A stretch of 64,000 nucleotides of DNA from Bradyrhizobium erythrophlei (GTDB taxonomy: Bacteria > Pseudomonadota > Alphaproteobacteria > Rhizobiales > Xanthobacteraceae): assembly GCA_900129675.1 (NCBI GenBank), contig FSRD01000003.1, positions 744,001 to 808,000 on the forward strand. The letters are read 5' to 3'. Both the position numbers and the translations under genes were made by a program. Below are positions 42,991 to 50,976 of this stretch, in pieces (within the stretch, counting starts at the first letter, position 1; each line of letters starts with the position of its first letter). The notes below the pieces were generated by a model. The model did no database searches, had not been told where the DNA came from, and saw only the letters and a program-made list of their open reading frames with translations.

Positions 42991-43785
42991 TCACTCTTGT
43001 ATCAGACGGTCGCGATTTCTGGCCTTGTCGAAATTTTTTGCCTGGCTGAGGCCAATCGGGGCGACCAACTTCACTGAAACGAGATCGGCGCCGTCGAAAT
43101 CGGCGTCGATGACCGTGACACCGGTCAGGTTGGCTCCCCCGAGCTGGGCGCTCTTGAGAGATGCACCGGTGAGGTCGGCGCCCTTCAGGGAGGCAAATTC
43201 GAGATTGACGCGAGACAGGTCAGCGCCGCGGGCGTTCAGCCGGTCCAGATTGGCGGATTTCAGAACCGCGCGCATGAGGCCCATCGACTGGTTACGCATG
43301 TCGGCGCCCAAATTCGCGCCCGCGATCGAGGCTCCGACGAGACTTGCGCCCGTAAGGTCGGCCGCAACGCGTGCTCCCGACAGATCGGCGCCGTCGAGGC
43401 GGGCGCGGGCCATCTGCGAGGCGAACAGGGTCGCGCCCTTCAGGCTCGCGCCCGTCAGGTCCGCGTCAAGCAGCCATGCCTGGTCGAGGATCGCGCGGTC
43501 GAGTCTCGCGCCGGCGAGCCTCGTCTTGTTGAGCCGTGCCGCGCGAAATATCGCGCCAGACAAATTGAGCCCGGAAAGGTCGAGGCCGGACAATCGTTTT
43601 CCGGTGAAATCGGCGGGCGCGGCGATGCTCGCCGCAACAAGCGCGGCCTCGACCTGGCCGCGGGTCATCTCGGCCGAAACCATATCGGGCGATGACAGGT
43701 CAACGTCACGCATCATGTCCTGCGCCGTCGCCGCAACGGTGACAAGACCAAGGGCGAGCGCTGCGGTCGCGATCGTGCGTTTCAT
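42991..43785 (-). CDS. Exported pentapeptide-repeat protein
   Basis: A 264-residue protein with a signal peptide (VTVAATAQD) and about 30 tandem A(D/N)LxX repeats from residue 60 to 245 (LSGLDLSGLNLSGAIF, ADLTGASLKGATLF, ANLTGVTVIDADFDGADL), which fold into a right-handed beta-helix. Such proteins mostly act by surface contact. Export to the periplasm is unusual for the better known gyrase-protecting members, so that role is unlikely. It reads in the same direction as the ABC transporter genes upstream, with a gap of 47 bases. Confidence 0.88.
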   Translation of the reverse strand: MKRTIATAALALGLVTVAATAQDMMRDVDLSSPDMVSAEMTRGQVEAALVAASIAAPADFTGKRLSGLDLSGLNLSGAIFRAARLNKTRLAGARLDRAILDQAWLLDADLTGASLKGATLFASQMARARLDGADLSGARVAADLTGASLVGASIAGANLGADMRNQSMGLMRAVLKSANLDRLNARGADLSRVNLEFASLKGADLTGASLKSAQLGGANLTGVTVIDADFDGADLVSVKLVAPIGLSQAKNFDKARNRDRLIQE

Positions 43786-43832
43786 CGTCTACTCCGCCGA
43801 TAGCGTATTTTAGCACGCGCCTCAAGCACTGC

Positions 43833-44561
43833 CTATGAGGCATCTCGCTCGATACGATCGCCATTGATCCGCCGGGCGATGTCTATTTTGATCGCAGCGA
43901 TCTCGGCGTCTCCGCGAGCGTTGCGCGGTGTGCGGATTGGCACGTCGGCGAGAATCCGTGCCGGCCGCGCCGACAGGAAGAACAGGCGGTCGCCGAGGCG
44001 CACCGCATCGTCCAGATTGTGGGTGACCAGGAGCGTCGTCACGGGACGGCTTCCGACCAGTGTGGCAATCTGTTCGCGCAGCCGCGCGGCAAGCGCCTCG
44101 TCCAGCGAGGCCAGGGGTTCGTCGAGAATCAGGAAGTCCGGATCGATCGCGAACGCGCGGGCCAGCGCGACGCGGCGGGCGAGGCCGAGCGACAATTCGC
44201 CCGGAAAATGGCTGCGATGCGCGTTCAATTCGAGAATGGTGAACAGCGCCGAAAGCTTCGCGTCATCGGCGTGCGGGGCGACGAGCCGCACATTTTCCTC
44301 GACCGATCGCCAGGGCAGCAATCGCGGCTCCTGGAACACCATGCCGAGCCGTGCGCCGGCAGGCCGCGACACGCGCCCGCTGAAGTCATGATCGAGGCCG
44401 GCGAGAATTTTGAGCATCGTGCTCTTGCCGCAGCCGGACGGGCCGACAAAGACACCAACCTCTCCGGCGCCGAGGCAAAAGTTGATACCGGCGAGCACGT
44501 GCTGCCGCCCGCCCGCCGCGTTCTCAAACGTCTTGCTTTCGATATCGACCTCAAGCTGCAC
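43833..44561 (-). CDS. ABC transporter ATP-binding protein (second NitT/TauT-type system)
   Basis: An ATPase of about 242 residues with Walker A GPSGCGKSTMLKILAG, Q-loop FQEPRLLPWRSV, signature LSLGLARRVALARAFA (a variant of LSGGQ), Walker B DFLILDEPLASLD and the H-loop VTHNLDDA. I choose the GTG at 44561, which overlaps the permease stop by a few bases; an ATG at 44636 would add 25 residues inside the permease gene. Third gene of a leftward importer operon. The altered signature motif (Ser-Leu-Gly-Leu for Ser-Gly-Gly-x) is noteworthy. Confidence 0.85.
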   Translation of the reverse strand: MQLEVDIESKTFENAAGGRQHVLAGINFCLGAGEVGVFVGPSGCGKSTMLKILAGLDHDFSGRVSRPAGARLGMVFQEPRLLPWRSVEENVRLVAPHADDAKLSALFTILELNAHRSHFPGELSLGLARRVALARAFAIDPDFLILDEPLASLDEALAARLREQIATLVGSRPVTTLLVTHNLDDAVRLGDRLFFLSARPARILADVPIRTPRNARGDAEIAAIKIDIARRINGDRIERDAS

Positions 44562-45288
44562 GGGGGCGCCACCGGGATAGACGGGCTTCAAATGGCTGCA
44601 CCAGCGCGGTTTCGATGACGAGAACGACGGCGGCAAAACTTAGGGAATAGGCGAGCAGAAGCGGGATGTCGAACAGCTGGAAGGCGACGCCGATCTCGAA
44701 GCCGACGCCGTTGGGGCGGCCGAGCAACTCCGCCACCAGCACGATCTTCCAGACCAGCGACAATCCTGATCGCGCGGCGGCCGCGATATAGGGCGCGAGC
44801 TGCGGCAGGACCACGTGCCGGAACGCGCGCCAGCGCGGGATCGCAAACACCGTGGCCATTTCGTCGAGCGCCGCATCGAGCGCGCGGGTTCCCTCGCGCA
44901 GGGTGACGACGGCGGTCGGCAGCTTGTTGATGGCGATGGCCGCGATCGCGGCCACTTCCGTCAGCCCCGCCCAGATATAAGCGAGCACGATGACGACGAG
45001 CGCCGGCAAATTGAGCAACAGGATCAGCCAGGGATCGCCCAGCCGGTTGGCCAGCCGCACCCGGCCCATCAAATAGCCGATGGCCGAACCCAGCGACATC
45101 GCCAGGGTGAAGGCGAGCGCAACGCGGGCCAGGGTGACGCCGAGATTGAGGAACAGCGCCCCGGAGCGCGCCTCCGTCATCATCGCGGCGAGCACGATGG
45201 GCGGCGGCGGCAGCTTTGCAGGCCCGGCGATGAGCGCGGCGATCCACCAGGTCGCCAGGAACACGGTGAAGGACAAGAGACGCAGCAC
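44551..45288 (-). CDS. ABC transporter permease (second NitT/TauT-type system)
   Basis: A 245-residue inner-membrane permease with about six transmembrane segments and the binding-protein-dependent loop EGTRALDAALDEMATVFAIPRWRAFRHVVLPQLAPYIAAAARSG. The start is set as the GTG at 45288, directly after the stop codon of the binding-protein gene; upstream codons of the open frame lie inside that gene. The order binding protein, permease, ATPase is compact and clearly one operon. Confidence 0.87.
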   Translation of the reverse strand: MLRLLSFTVFLATWWIAALIAGPAKLPPPPIVLAAMMTEARSGALFLNLGVTLARVALAFTLAMSLGSAIGYLMGRVRLANRLGDPWLILLLNLPALVVIVLAYIWAGLTEVAAIAAIAINKLPTAVVTLREGTRALDAALDEMATVFAIPRWRAFRHVVLPQLAPYIAAAARSGLSLVWKIVLVAELLGRPNGVGFEIGVAFQLFDIPLLLAYSLSFAAVVLVIETALVQPFEARLSRWRPRAA

Positions 45289-45289
45289 C

Positions 45290-46270
45290 TCAGTCTCCGG
45301 CGATTGCGTGGTAGTAGGTGCCGGGCGCGAGCTCCGGCGCCGGCCCGACCAGTTCGCGGCCGCCGATCCCTGCCAGCACACGATAGAGGATACGCGCGTC
45401 GGCCTCCTCGTCGGCGATCGGGCGGCGCGGGATTCCTTCCCGGTAACGATCGCGATAGACGCGCAGCGTCGCGGCATCGGAGGCGCCCGTCAGCGGCGCG
45501 ATCTTGTCCCACTCCGCATCCGAGGTCGACAAGATCTCCTTTGCCTTGCGGGTCATCGCGATGAAGCGGGCGACCACGTCGCGGTTGGCGTTGCCCCATG
45601 CTTCATCGAAGACGTAGCCGACCATCGCGATGCGGCCCTTGGCGCCAAGTTTCGGCAGAATATCCTCGATGCCGGCGATGCGGCGAAAACCCTTGGCTTC
45701 CAGCGCGGCGCAGAAATTCCAGTAATTGATGGTGGCGTCCATTTCGCCGCCGAGCATCTTTGCCGTCAAAAGCGGCGGCGCGCCGTAGACGATCGTCGCC
45801 TCCGACTTCAGGTCGATGCCGTCCTGCTTCAGCGAGGCCTGCAGCAGCAGCCAGCTCTTGTCGATCGGGCCGCCGGCAACCGCGAGCTTGCGGCCTTTCA
45901 AATCGGCCAAAGTCCGGATCGGGGAGGCGTCCGGCACCATCACGGCACCGAGCGCGCTCGAATAAGGATAGAATGTCAGTTTCGCGCCAAGCGCGCGTTC
46001 GCGCGACACCCACAGCCAGTCGGACACCATCATATCGGCATTCCCGGCACGCAGCGCGATCTTGCCGGCCTCCGCGCTCGCCAGTTCAGTCACTTCGATC
46101 GACAGATCGGCCTGCTTGTCGAGATCGTGCGCGCGGATGACCGCCAGTTCCCAGGCAAATGTTCCGGTTTTCTGCACCGCGAGGCGGATCGTCTCCGCGC
46201 CGTAACAGCTGGCCGCTTGGACGACGGCGAAAACGGCTGCGGCCAGCAGCATGCGAACAAAGAATTTCAT
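45290..46270 (-). CDS. ABC transporter substrate-binding protein (NMT1/THI5-like)
   Basis: A 326-residue periplasmic binding protein with signal peptide (AVVQAASCYGAE). The segments TIRLAVQKTGTFAWELAVIRAHDL, NADMMVSDWLWVSRERALGAKLTFYPYS and GRKLAVAGGPIDKSW are of the NMT1-like group. The solute is unknown; position within a quinoprotein region hints at a compound tied to this metabolism. The first gene of the importer operon, divergent from the small secreted protein at 46358. Confidence 0.88.
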   Translation of the reverse strand: MKFFVRMLLAAAVFAVVQAASCYGAETIRLAVQKTGTFAWELAVIRAHDLDKQADLSIEVTELASAEAGKIALRAGNADMMVSDWLWVSRERALGAKLTFYPYSSALGAVMVPDASPIRTLADLKGRKLAVAGGPIDKSWLLLQASLKQDGIDLKSEATIVYGAPPLLTAKMLGGEMDATINYWNFCAALEAKGFRRIAGIEDILPKLGAKGRIAMVGYVFDEAWGNANRDVVARFIAMTRKAKEILSTSDAEWDKIAPLTGASDAATLRVYRDRYREGIPRRPIADEEADARILYRVLAGIGGRELVGPAPELAPGTYYHAIAGD

Positions 46271-46357
46271 TGTCGGTCGGGCCGTTTCCTCAGGTCATGT
46301 TCTTTTCAGCATGGCAGTCATAGCATAGCTTCCGCAAGAAGCAGCGGGAGGATGGCC

Positions 46358-46717
46358 ATGAGATTTGCCGGATCGGTACGACCTATTGTCGCCACTGTCG
46401 CAGCCCTTGCGGCGACGTCGGGGATCGCGGGCGCCGAGGATTTCAACGACTATCCGACCTCGGCGCGCGCCGAATATGTGTTCGGCTGCCTGAAAGCCAA
46501 CGGCGAGACGCGGCAGGCGATCGAGCAATGCTCCTGTTCGATCGATGTCATTGCATCGCTGGTGCCCTATGACCGCTATGTCACGGCCGAAACCGTTTTG
46601 AGCATGTCGCAGGTCAGGGGAAATTTGGGCGGACAATTCCGCTCCTCCGAACAGGCGGCCAACGCGCTCAACGATCTCCGGCGCGCGCAGGCGGAAGCGG
46701 AAGTGAGATGTTTTTAG
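46358..46717 (+). CDS. Small secreted cysteine protein of quinoprotein regions
   Basis: A 119-residue exported protein (signal peptide ending SGIAGAED). Mature features are YPTSARAEYVFGCLKANG and CSCSIDVIASLVPYDRYVTAETVLSMSQ, with a C-x-C pair. Similar unnamed proteins accompany PQQ dehydrogenase clusters, as far as I recall. GGGAGG at six bases supports the ATG at 46358 rather than 46352. It stands between two leftward operons. Confidence 0.72.
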   Translation: MRFAGSVRPIVATVAALAATSGIAGAEDFNDYPTSARAEYVFGCLKANGETRQAIEQCSCSIDVIASLVPYDRYVTAETVLSMSQVRGNLGGQFRSSEQAANALNDLRRAQAEAEVRCF

Positions 46718-46734
46718 AGCGGAGACTCGAGGAT

Positions 46735-46894
46735 GCGTTCCCCGGATGCTGCGCAGCGCCATCAGCGCGTTCACGCGCGTCTTCGACGCGCTATGACTTG
46801 CGGCGTGATGTGCTGCTGATCCGGGGTCTAAAGAGTTAGGTCCCGGCTCTGCGGCGCACCGCGAATACGCGCTGCGCCGCGTCCGGGACACGAG
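46735..46894. repeat. Palindromic intergenic repeat, copy 1
   Basis: A composite GC-rich palindromic element containing CCCGGATGCTGCGCAGCGC, GATCCGGGGTC, GGTCCCGGCTCTGCGGCGCAC and GCGTCCGGGACACGAG. Its reverse complement recurs at 52440-52577. It is of the kind dispersed in Bradyrhizobium genomes. No coding capacity was seen. Confidence 0.7.
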
Positions 46895-46900
46895 AGCGTC

Positions 46901-47731
46901 TCAAATCCCCGAATCGTCGACCTTCCATTCGTGCTCGAACACATGGCCGTCGGTGTCCTTGGCCTCGGCACGGAAACGCTTGGCGCCGTTGGAAACATAG
47001 GTGAAGCGGATATTGGGGTCTTCCGAAATCGAGATGCCGCCTTCCATCGCCAATACCAGACTATCATCCTGCGTCAGCCGCAATTCGTTGACGAAGAAGG
47101 CCGGAATGTAGAGCTGCGTGACCTGGTCCATCTGCAGGCCGGAATTATTGGGATGGCCGATCATGATCTGGGCCTCGCGCGCGCCGCTGGCCGGACCCTG
47201 GCCAGCCTTGGCGAATTGCCGGTATCGCATCTGGCCGAGCCTCGCCTTGGCTTCATCGGCATTCTTGGCCGCCGGTGCCGAGCAACCGCCGGAGGCCTTG
47301 ACGTAGGTCTTGATCACATAAAGCTTGCCGTCGCTGAGCTCGGCCACCGCATGAACGTCTGTATAATTGTTGACGCGCACGCGGGTCGAGATTTCCGAGA
47401 CATTGGCGTCCGGCCCGAGTTCGAACTTCGCCGCCATCGGCGCCGGATTCTGGTCGATCACCAGCGTGATCGTCTTGACGCGTCTGGTATCGCCGGGCGA
47501 AAGTTTTGTGCGCAGGGTCACCGGGACGATCGCCGCATCCTCGGCGCGGTAGGGCATCTCGATCGCGATCACCTCGGCGCCGTCGTTCATCGGGCGGTTG
47601 TTGAAGATATCCTGGACCAGGCCTGGCCACGGATCATAGGCATCGGCGGTTGCCGCGGGTGCTGCGCGCGCGCCAAACGCGGCGCTCAAAACGCCGGCAA
47701 TGCAGAGCAGACGGAAATGAGTTCCGAACAT
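46901..47731 (-). CDS. Quinoprotein dehydrogenase-associated SoxYZ-like carrier
   Basis: A 276-residue periplasmic protein fusing SoxY-like and SoxZ-like immunoglobulin-fold domains, as in the SoxYZ-like carrier family linked to quinoproteins. The first domain contains VIAIEMPYRAEDAAIVPVTLR and TYVKASGGCSAPA (a cysteine near the position of the SoxY carrier cysteine, but not in the GGCGG tail). The second contains IGHPNNSGLQMDQVTQLYIPAFFV and ISISEDPNIRFTY. Sulfur chemistry has not been shown for this family. It follows the zinc-hydrolase gene in the same direction. Confidence 0.88.
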   Translation of the reverse strand: MFGTHFRLLCIAGVLSAAFGARAAPAATADAYDPWPGLVQDIFNNRPMNDGAEVIAIEMPYRAEDAAIVPVTLRTKLSPGDTRRVKTITLVIDQNPAPMAAKFELGPDANVSEISTRVRVNNYTDVHAVAELSDGKLYVIKTYVKASGGCSAPAAKNADEAKARLGQMRYRQFAKAGQGPASGAREAQIMIGHPNNSGLQMDQVTQLYIPAFFVNELRLTQDDSLVLAMEGGISISEDPNIRFTYVSNGAKRFRAEAKDTDGHVFEHEWKVDDSGI

Positions 47732-47787
47732 GGTCCGCGTCCTCGCAAGGATCGAAGCAACAATATCCATATAGGGCATCGCGGCGG

Positions 47788-48714
47788 CTATTCCCATTCA
47801 ATTTCCGAAAATGCGGCGGTCGCGTTACGCGCGTTGTAATCTTCGAACAATTGCCAGCGCGGTCGTTCGGAGGCGGCGGCCGAACCGGCGGCGACGGTGA
47901 TCGGCGCGCCGCGGGCGACCAGCGCGCGAACATCCGAGGCCAGCGTGTCGAGATAGCGGCGTTCGTCAGCGAGCGCCGCCGGCCATTCGCTCACGGCTCC
48001 GTGACCGGGAACCACGCGTTGCGCGGGGAGGGCGGCGAGTTGGTCCATCGCGCCGAGCCAGCCGCGAATACTGCCGTCCATCACGGGGACATGGGTGAGG
48101 AACACGAGATCGCCCGCAAACAGCGTTTTGCTTTGTTCGTCGAGCACGGTGAGATCGCTGTCGCTGTGCGCAACCGGCCACGCCTTCAAGGTCAGGGTTC
48201 GCGCGCCGAGATCGAGCGTGATGGTGTCATCGACCAGCAATGTCGGCGGCACCAGGCGGACCTCGTCGATCAGTTCATCGCCCATGATGCGGCGAAACGC
48301 ATCGATATAGAATTGCCCGCGTGCGGCGAGCGCCCGGGGCAGGTTCCCGTGACCGACAAACACGGTGCCGTCGTGTACGAAGGCCGCGTTGCCGAAGACG
48401 TGATCGGGATGGCCGTGGGTGTTGATGACGTATCGGATCGGCTTGTCGGTGCGGGCGCGGATCGCGGCCAATAGTTCGCGCCCTTCGCGAACGCTGCCGC
48501 CGCTATCGATCACCGCCACCGCGCTCGCGCCAATGATGAAGCCGACATTGGCTATTGCGCCGTCGTTCTCGCGCGTCATCAGCGCGGTCTGGCCGTCATG
48601 CACGAATACGCCGGCGGCGATTTCACGGACGGCGAGTTCTTGTTGCTGCGCAAACGAGAGTGTCGATGTGCCGAGCAGGGCGAGCGCAGCAACTATCCAA
48701 AGGCGGCGAACCAT
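47788..48714 (-). CDS. Quinoprotein relay-system zinc metallohydrolase (SoxH-like, beta-lactamase fold)
   Basis: A 308-residue metallo-beta-lactamase-fold protein with signal peptide (STLSFAQ). Metal ligands are THGHPDH (HxHxDH) near residue 110, a His in PVAHSDSDLTV, an Asp in LFAGDLVF and His in VVPGHGAVSEW. The family is found with PQQ dehydrogenases and a SoxYZ-like carrier. The start at 48714 has AGGAG at five bases. It is divergent from xoxF copy 2, so both may share the control region with 21-bp-period repeats. Confidence 0.9.
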   Translation of the reverse strand: MVRRLWIVAALALLGTSTLSFAQQQELAVREIAAGVFVHDGQTALMTRENDGAIANVGFIIGASAVAVIDSGGSVREGRELLAAIRARTDKPIRYVINTHGHPDHVFGNAAFVHDGTVFVGHGNLPRALAARGQFYIDAFRRIMGDELIDEVRLVPPTLLVDDTITLDLGARTLTLKAWPVAHSDSDLTVLDEQSKTLFAGDLVFLTHVPVMDGSIRGWLGAMDQLAALPAQRVVPGHGAVSEWPAALADERRYLDTLASDVRALVARGAPITVAAGSAAASERPRWQLFEDYNARNATAAFSEIEWE

Positions 48715-48962
48715 TACACTCCTGCCTCCGTCTCGCCACGAAGCGCTATCGACAGCTTCTTGTTCCATCGCCGAGGCTGGTTTGCGTCGCAGCACGCAAG
48801 CGAGTCGCAAACGAAATCATTGCAAGGACTATTCCTGTTGCACGCTCTAATCGGGAAGCATAGCCTTTTGATCGTCCCCGGCTTCTGCTCGACTTCGGTT
48901 CTTTGAGAGCGCCGATATCCATTGGAAGCTGGCCAAATTGACCAGGCGAAAGTGCAATCGCT

Positions 48963-48998
48963 TTCGCTTACAAGCAAGCGCGCTTCCCTCTTGGGCAA
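48963..48998. promoter_or_regulatory. Two 15-bp direct repeats, 21-bp period, upstream of xoxF copy 2
   Basis: TTCGCTTACAAGCAA (48963-48977) and TTCCCTCTTGGGCAA (48984-48998) have the same spacing, orientation and distance to the start (99 bases) as the pair before xoxF copy 1. Between the repeats and the ATG the two promoters are similar but clearly not identical, with a shared ACGGGATAGGGATA block. No gene lies in 48715-49091. Confidence 0.65.
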
Positions 48999-49096
48999 GT
49001 TTCCCATTGCCTGACGGGATAGGGATAGGAACGAATAATGGAAGGCTGGGCCGCTCTGGCGGGAAAAACCCACAGCTCAAACTGGGAGGATTGACG

Positions 49097-50902
49097 ATGC
49101 GCAAGGTGCTATTTGCGACCGGGCTTGGCGCGATGGCGGCGTTCGCCGCAGGAAGCGCTACAGCCAACGACGAACTCAACAAGATGTCGCAGGACCCCAA
49201 GGGCTGGGTCATGCCGACGGGTGACTACGCCAATACGCGTTACTCCAAGCTCAACCAGATCACCGCGGCCAACGTCGGCAAGCTGCAGGTCGCCTGGACC
49301 TTCTCGACCGGCGTGCTGCGCGGCCACGAAGGCGGACCGCTGATCATCGGTAACATGATGTACGTCCACACCCCGTTCCCCAACAAGGTCTATGCTCTTG
49401 ACCTTTCCAAGGACAACCAGATCGTCTGGAAGTACGAACCCAAGCAGGATCCGAACGTCATCCCGGTGATGTGCTGCGACACCGTCAACCGTGGCGTTGC
49501 CTATGGCGACGGCAAGATCTTCCTGCATCAGGCCGACACCACCCTCGTTGCGCTGGATGCCAAGACCGGCCAGGTCGTATGGACCGCCAAGAATGGCGAT
49601 CCCAGCAAGGGCGAGACCGGAACCTCGGCGCCGATGGTGGTCAAGGACAAGGTGCTGGTCGGGATTTCCGGCGGCGAGTTCGGCGTCCAGGCGCATATGA
49701 CCGCCTACGACATCAAGACCGGCAAGCAGGTCTGGCGGGCGTTCTCGGAAGGACCGGATGACCAGATCCTGGTCGACCCCGAGAAGACCACCGCACTCGG
49801 CAAGCCGGTCGGCAAGGATTCCAGCCTGAAGACCTGGCAAGGCGATCAGTGGAAGATCGGCGGCGGCGCCACCTGGGGCTGGACCTCCTACGATCCCGCG
49901 CTCAACCTGGTCTACTACGGATCGGGCAATCCCTCGACCTGGAATCCGAAACAGCGTCCCGGCGACAACAAATGGTCGATGACGATCTGGGCGCGTAATC
50001 CGGACACCGGCATGGCCAAGTGGGTCTACCAGATGACGCCCCATGACGAATGGGATTATGACGGCGTCAACGAAATGATCCTCAGCGATCAGAGCATCGG
50101 CGGCGCGCCCCGCAAGCTGCTGACGCATTTCGATCGTAACGGCCTCGGCTATACGCTCGACCGCGCCACCGGCGAATTGCTGGTCGCCGACAAGTACGAT
50201 CCGAAGGTCAACTGGACCTCCGGCGTCGACATGGACAAGAACTCGCCGACCTACGGCCGTCCGAAGGTTGTCGATGCGTACTCGACCGACAAGCAGGGCG
50301 AGGACCACAACAACAAGGGTATCTGCCCGGCCGCGCTCGGCTCCAAGGACGAGCAGCCGGCAGCCTACTCGCCGGACACCCAGCTGTTCTACGTGCCGAC
50401 CAACCACGTCTGCATGGATTATGAGCCGTTCAAGGTGAGCTACACCGCCGGCCAGCCCTATGTCGGGGCGACGCTGTCGATGTATCCGCCTCCCGGCGAG
50501 ACCAACATGGGCAACTTCATTGCCTGGGACGGCAAGACCGGCAAGATCGCGTGGTCGAACAAGGAGCAGTTCTCGGTCTGGTCGGGAGCGCTCGCGACCG
50601 CCGGTGGCGTGGTGTTCTACGGCACGCTGGAAGGCTACCTGAAGGCGGTCGATGCCAAGACGGGCAAGGAACTCTACAAGTTCAAGACCCCGTCCGGGAT
50701 CATCGGCAACGTCACGACCTATGAGCAGGGCGGACGGCAGTATGTGGCCGTGCTGTCCGGCGTCGGCGGCTGGGCGGGCATCGGCCTTGCGGCCGGTCTG
50801 ACCGATCCGACCGCGGGCCTCGGTGCCGTCGGTGGTTATGCTGCGCTGAGCAACTACACCGCGCTCGGCGGAGCCCTGACGGTGTTCGCGCTGCCGCAGT
50901 GA
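49097..50902 (+). CDS. xoxF: Lanthanide-dependent methanol dehydrogenase XoxF, copy 2
   Basis: A 601-residue enzyme identical in sequence to copy 1, with the same catalytic Asp320 and lanthanide ligand Asp322 and the Cys126-Cys127 pair. This copy is followed by xoxJ and the CxxxCW-motif protein instead of xoxG. It is preceded by GGGAGGATTG. The frame is open further upstream but lacks a signal peptide there. Both copies are complete, so either could supply the enzyme; the separate promoters could give different dose or timing. Confidence 0.98.
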   Translation: MRKVLFATGLGAMAAFAAGSATANDELNKMSQDPKGWVMPTGDYANTRYSKLNQITAANVGKLQVAWTFSTGVLRGHEGGPLIIGNMMYVHTPFPNKVYALDLSKDNQIVWKYEPKQDPNVIPVMCCDTVNRGVAYGDGKIFLHQADTTLVALDAKTGQVVWTAKNGDPSKGETGTSAPMVVKDKVLVGISGGEFGVQAHMTAYDIKTGKQVWRAFSEGPDDQILVDPEKTTALGKPVGKDSSLKTWQGDQWKIGGGATWGWTSYDPALNLVYYGSGNPSTWNPKQRPGDNKWSMTIWARNPDTGMAKWVYQMTPHDEWDYDGVNEMILSDQSIGGAPRKLLTHFDRNGLGYTLDRATGELLVADKYDPKVNWTSGVDMDKNSPTYGRPKVVDAYSTDKQGEDHNNKGICPAALGSKDEQPAAYSPDTQLFYVPTNHVCMDYEPFKVSYTAGQPYVGATLSMYPPPGETNMGNFIAWDGKTGKIAWSNKEQFSVWSGALATAGGVVFYGTLEGYLKAVDAKTGKELYKFKTPSGIIGNVTTYEQGGRQYVAVLSGVGGWAGIGLAAGLTDPTAGLGAVGGYAALSNYTALGGALTVFALPQ

Positions 50903-50915
50903 GCTGAACCTCGTT

Positions 50916-50945
50916 CCGGCGCATGGGTGGTTTCCCATGCGCCGG
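50916..50945 (+). promoter_or_regulatory. Hairpin between xoxF and xoxJ
   Basis: The same perfect 12-bp stem as after copy 1 (CCGGCGCATGGG with CCCATGCGCCGG), 14 bases after the stop codon. Without a U-run it is better seen as an mRNA-stability or partial read-through element. Confidence 0.65.
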
Positions 50946-50976
50946 TTCGTTTCCATCTGACATCGAGGACAGGCTT

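Larger units (their letters stand above)
49092..50969 (+). repeat. 1,878-bp inverted repeat, copy B (xoxF and downstream spacer)
   Basis: The partner of 31447-33324. The match begins at TGACG before the ATG and ends at GAGGA before the xoxJ start. The intervening 15.8 kb carries both promoters, which point outwards. Outside the block the 5' side is only similar and the 3' side unrelated. Confidence 0.9.

Noticed and set aside
31447..50969. The xoxF inverted repeat as an assembly artefact
   Set aside because: Both copies have different flanks on each side and their promoters differ at many positions, which a collapsed or duplicated contig would not give. Long-read proof is still listed as a check.
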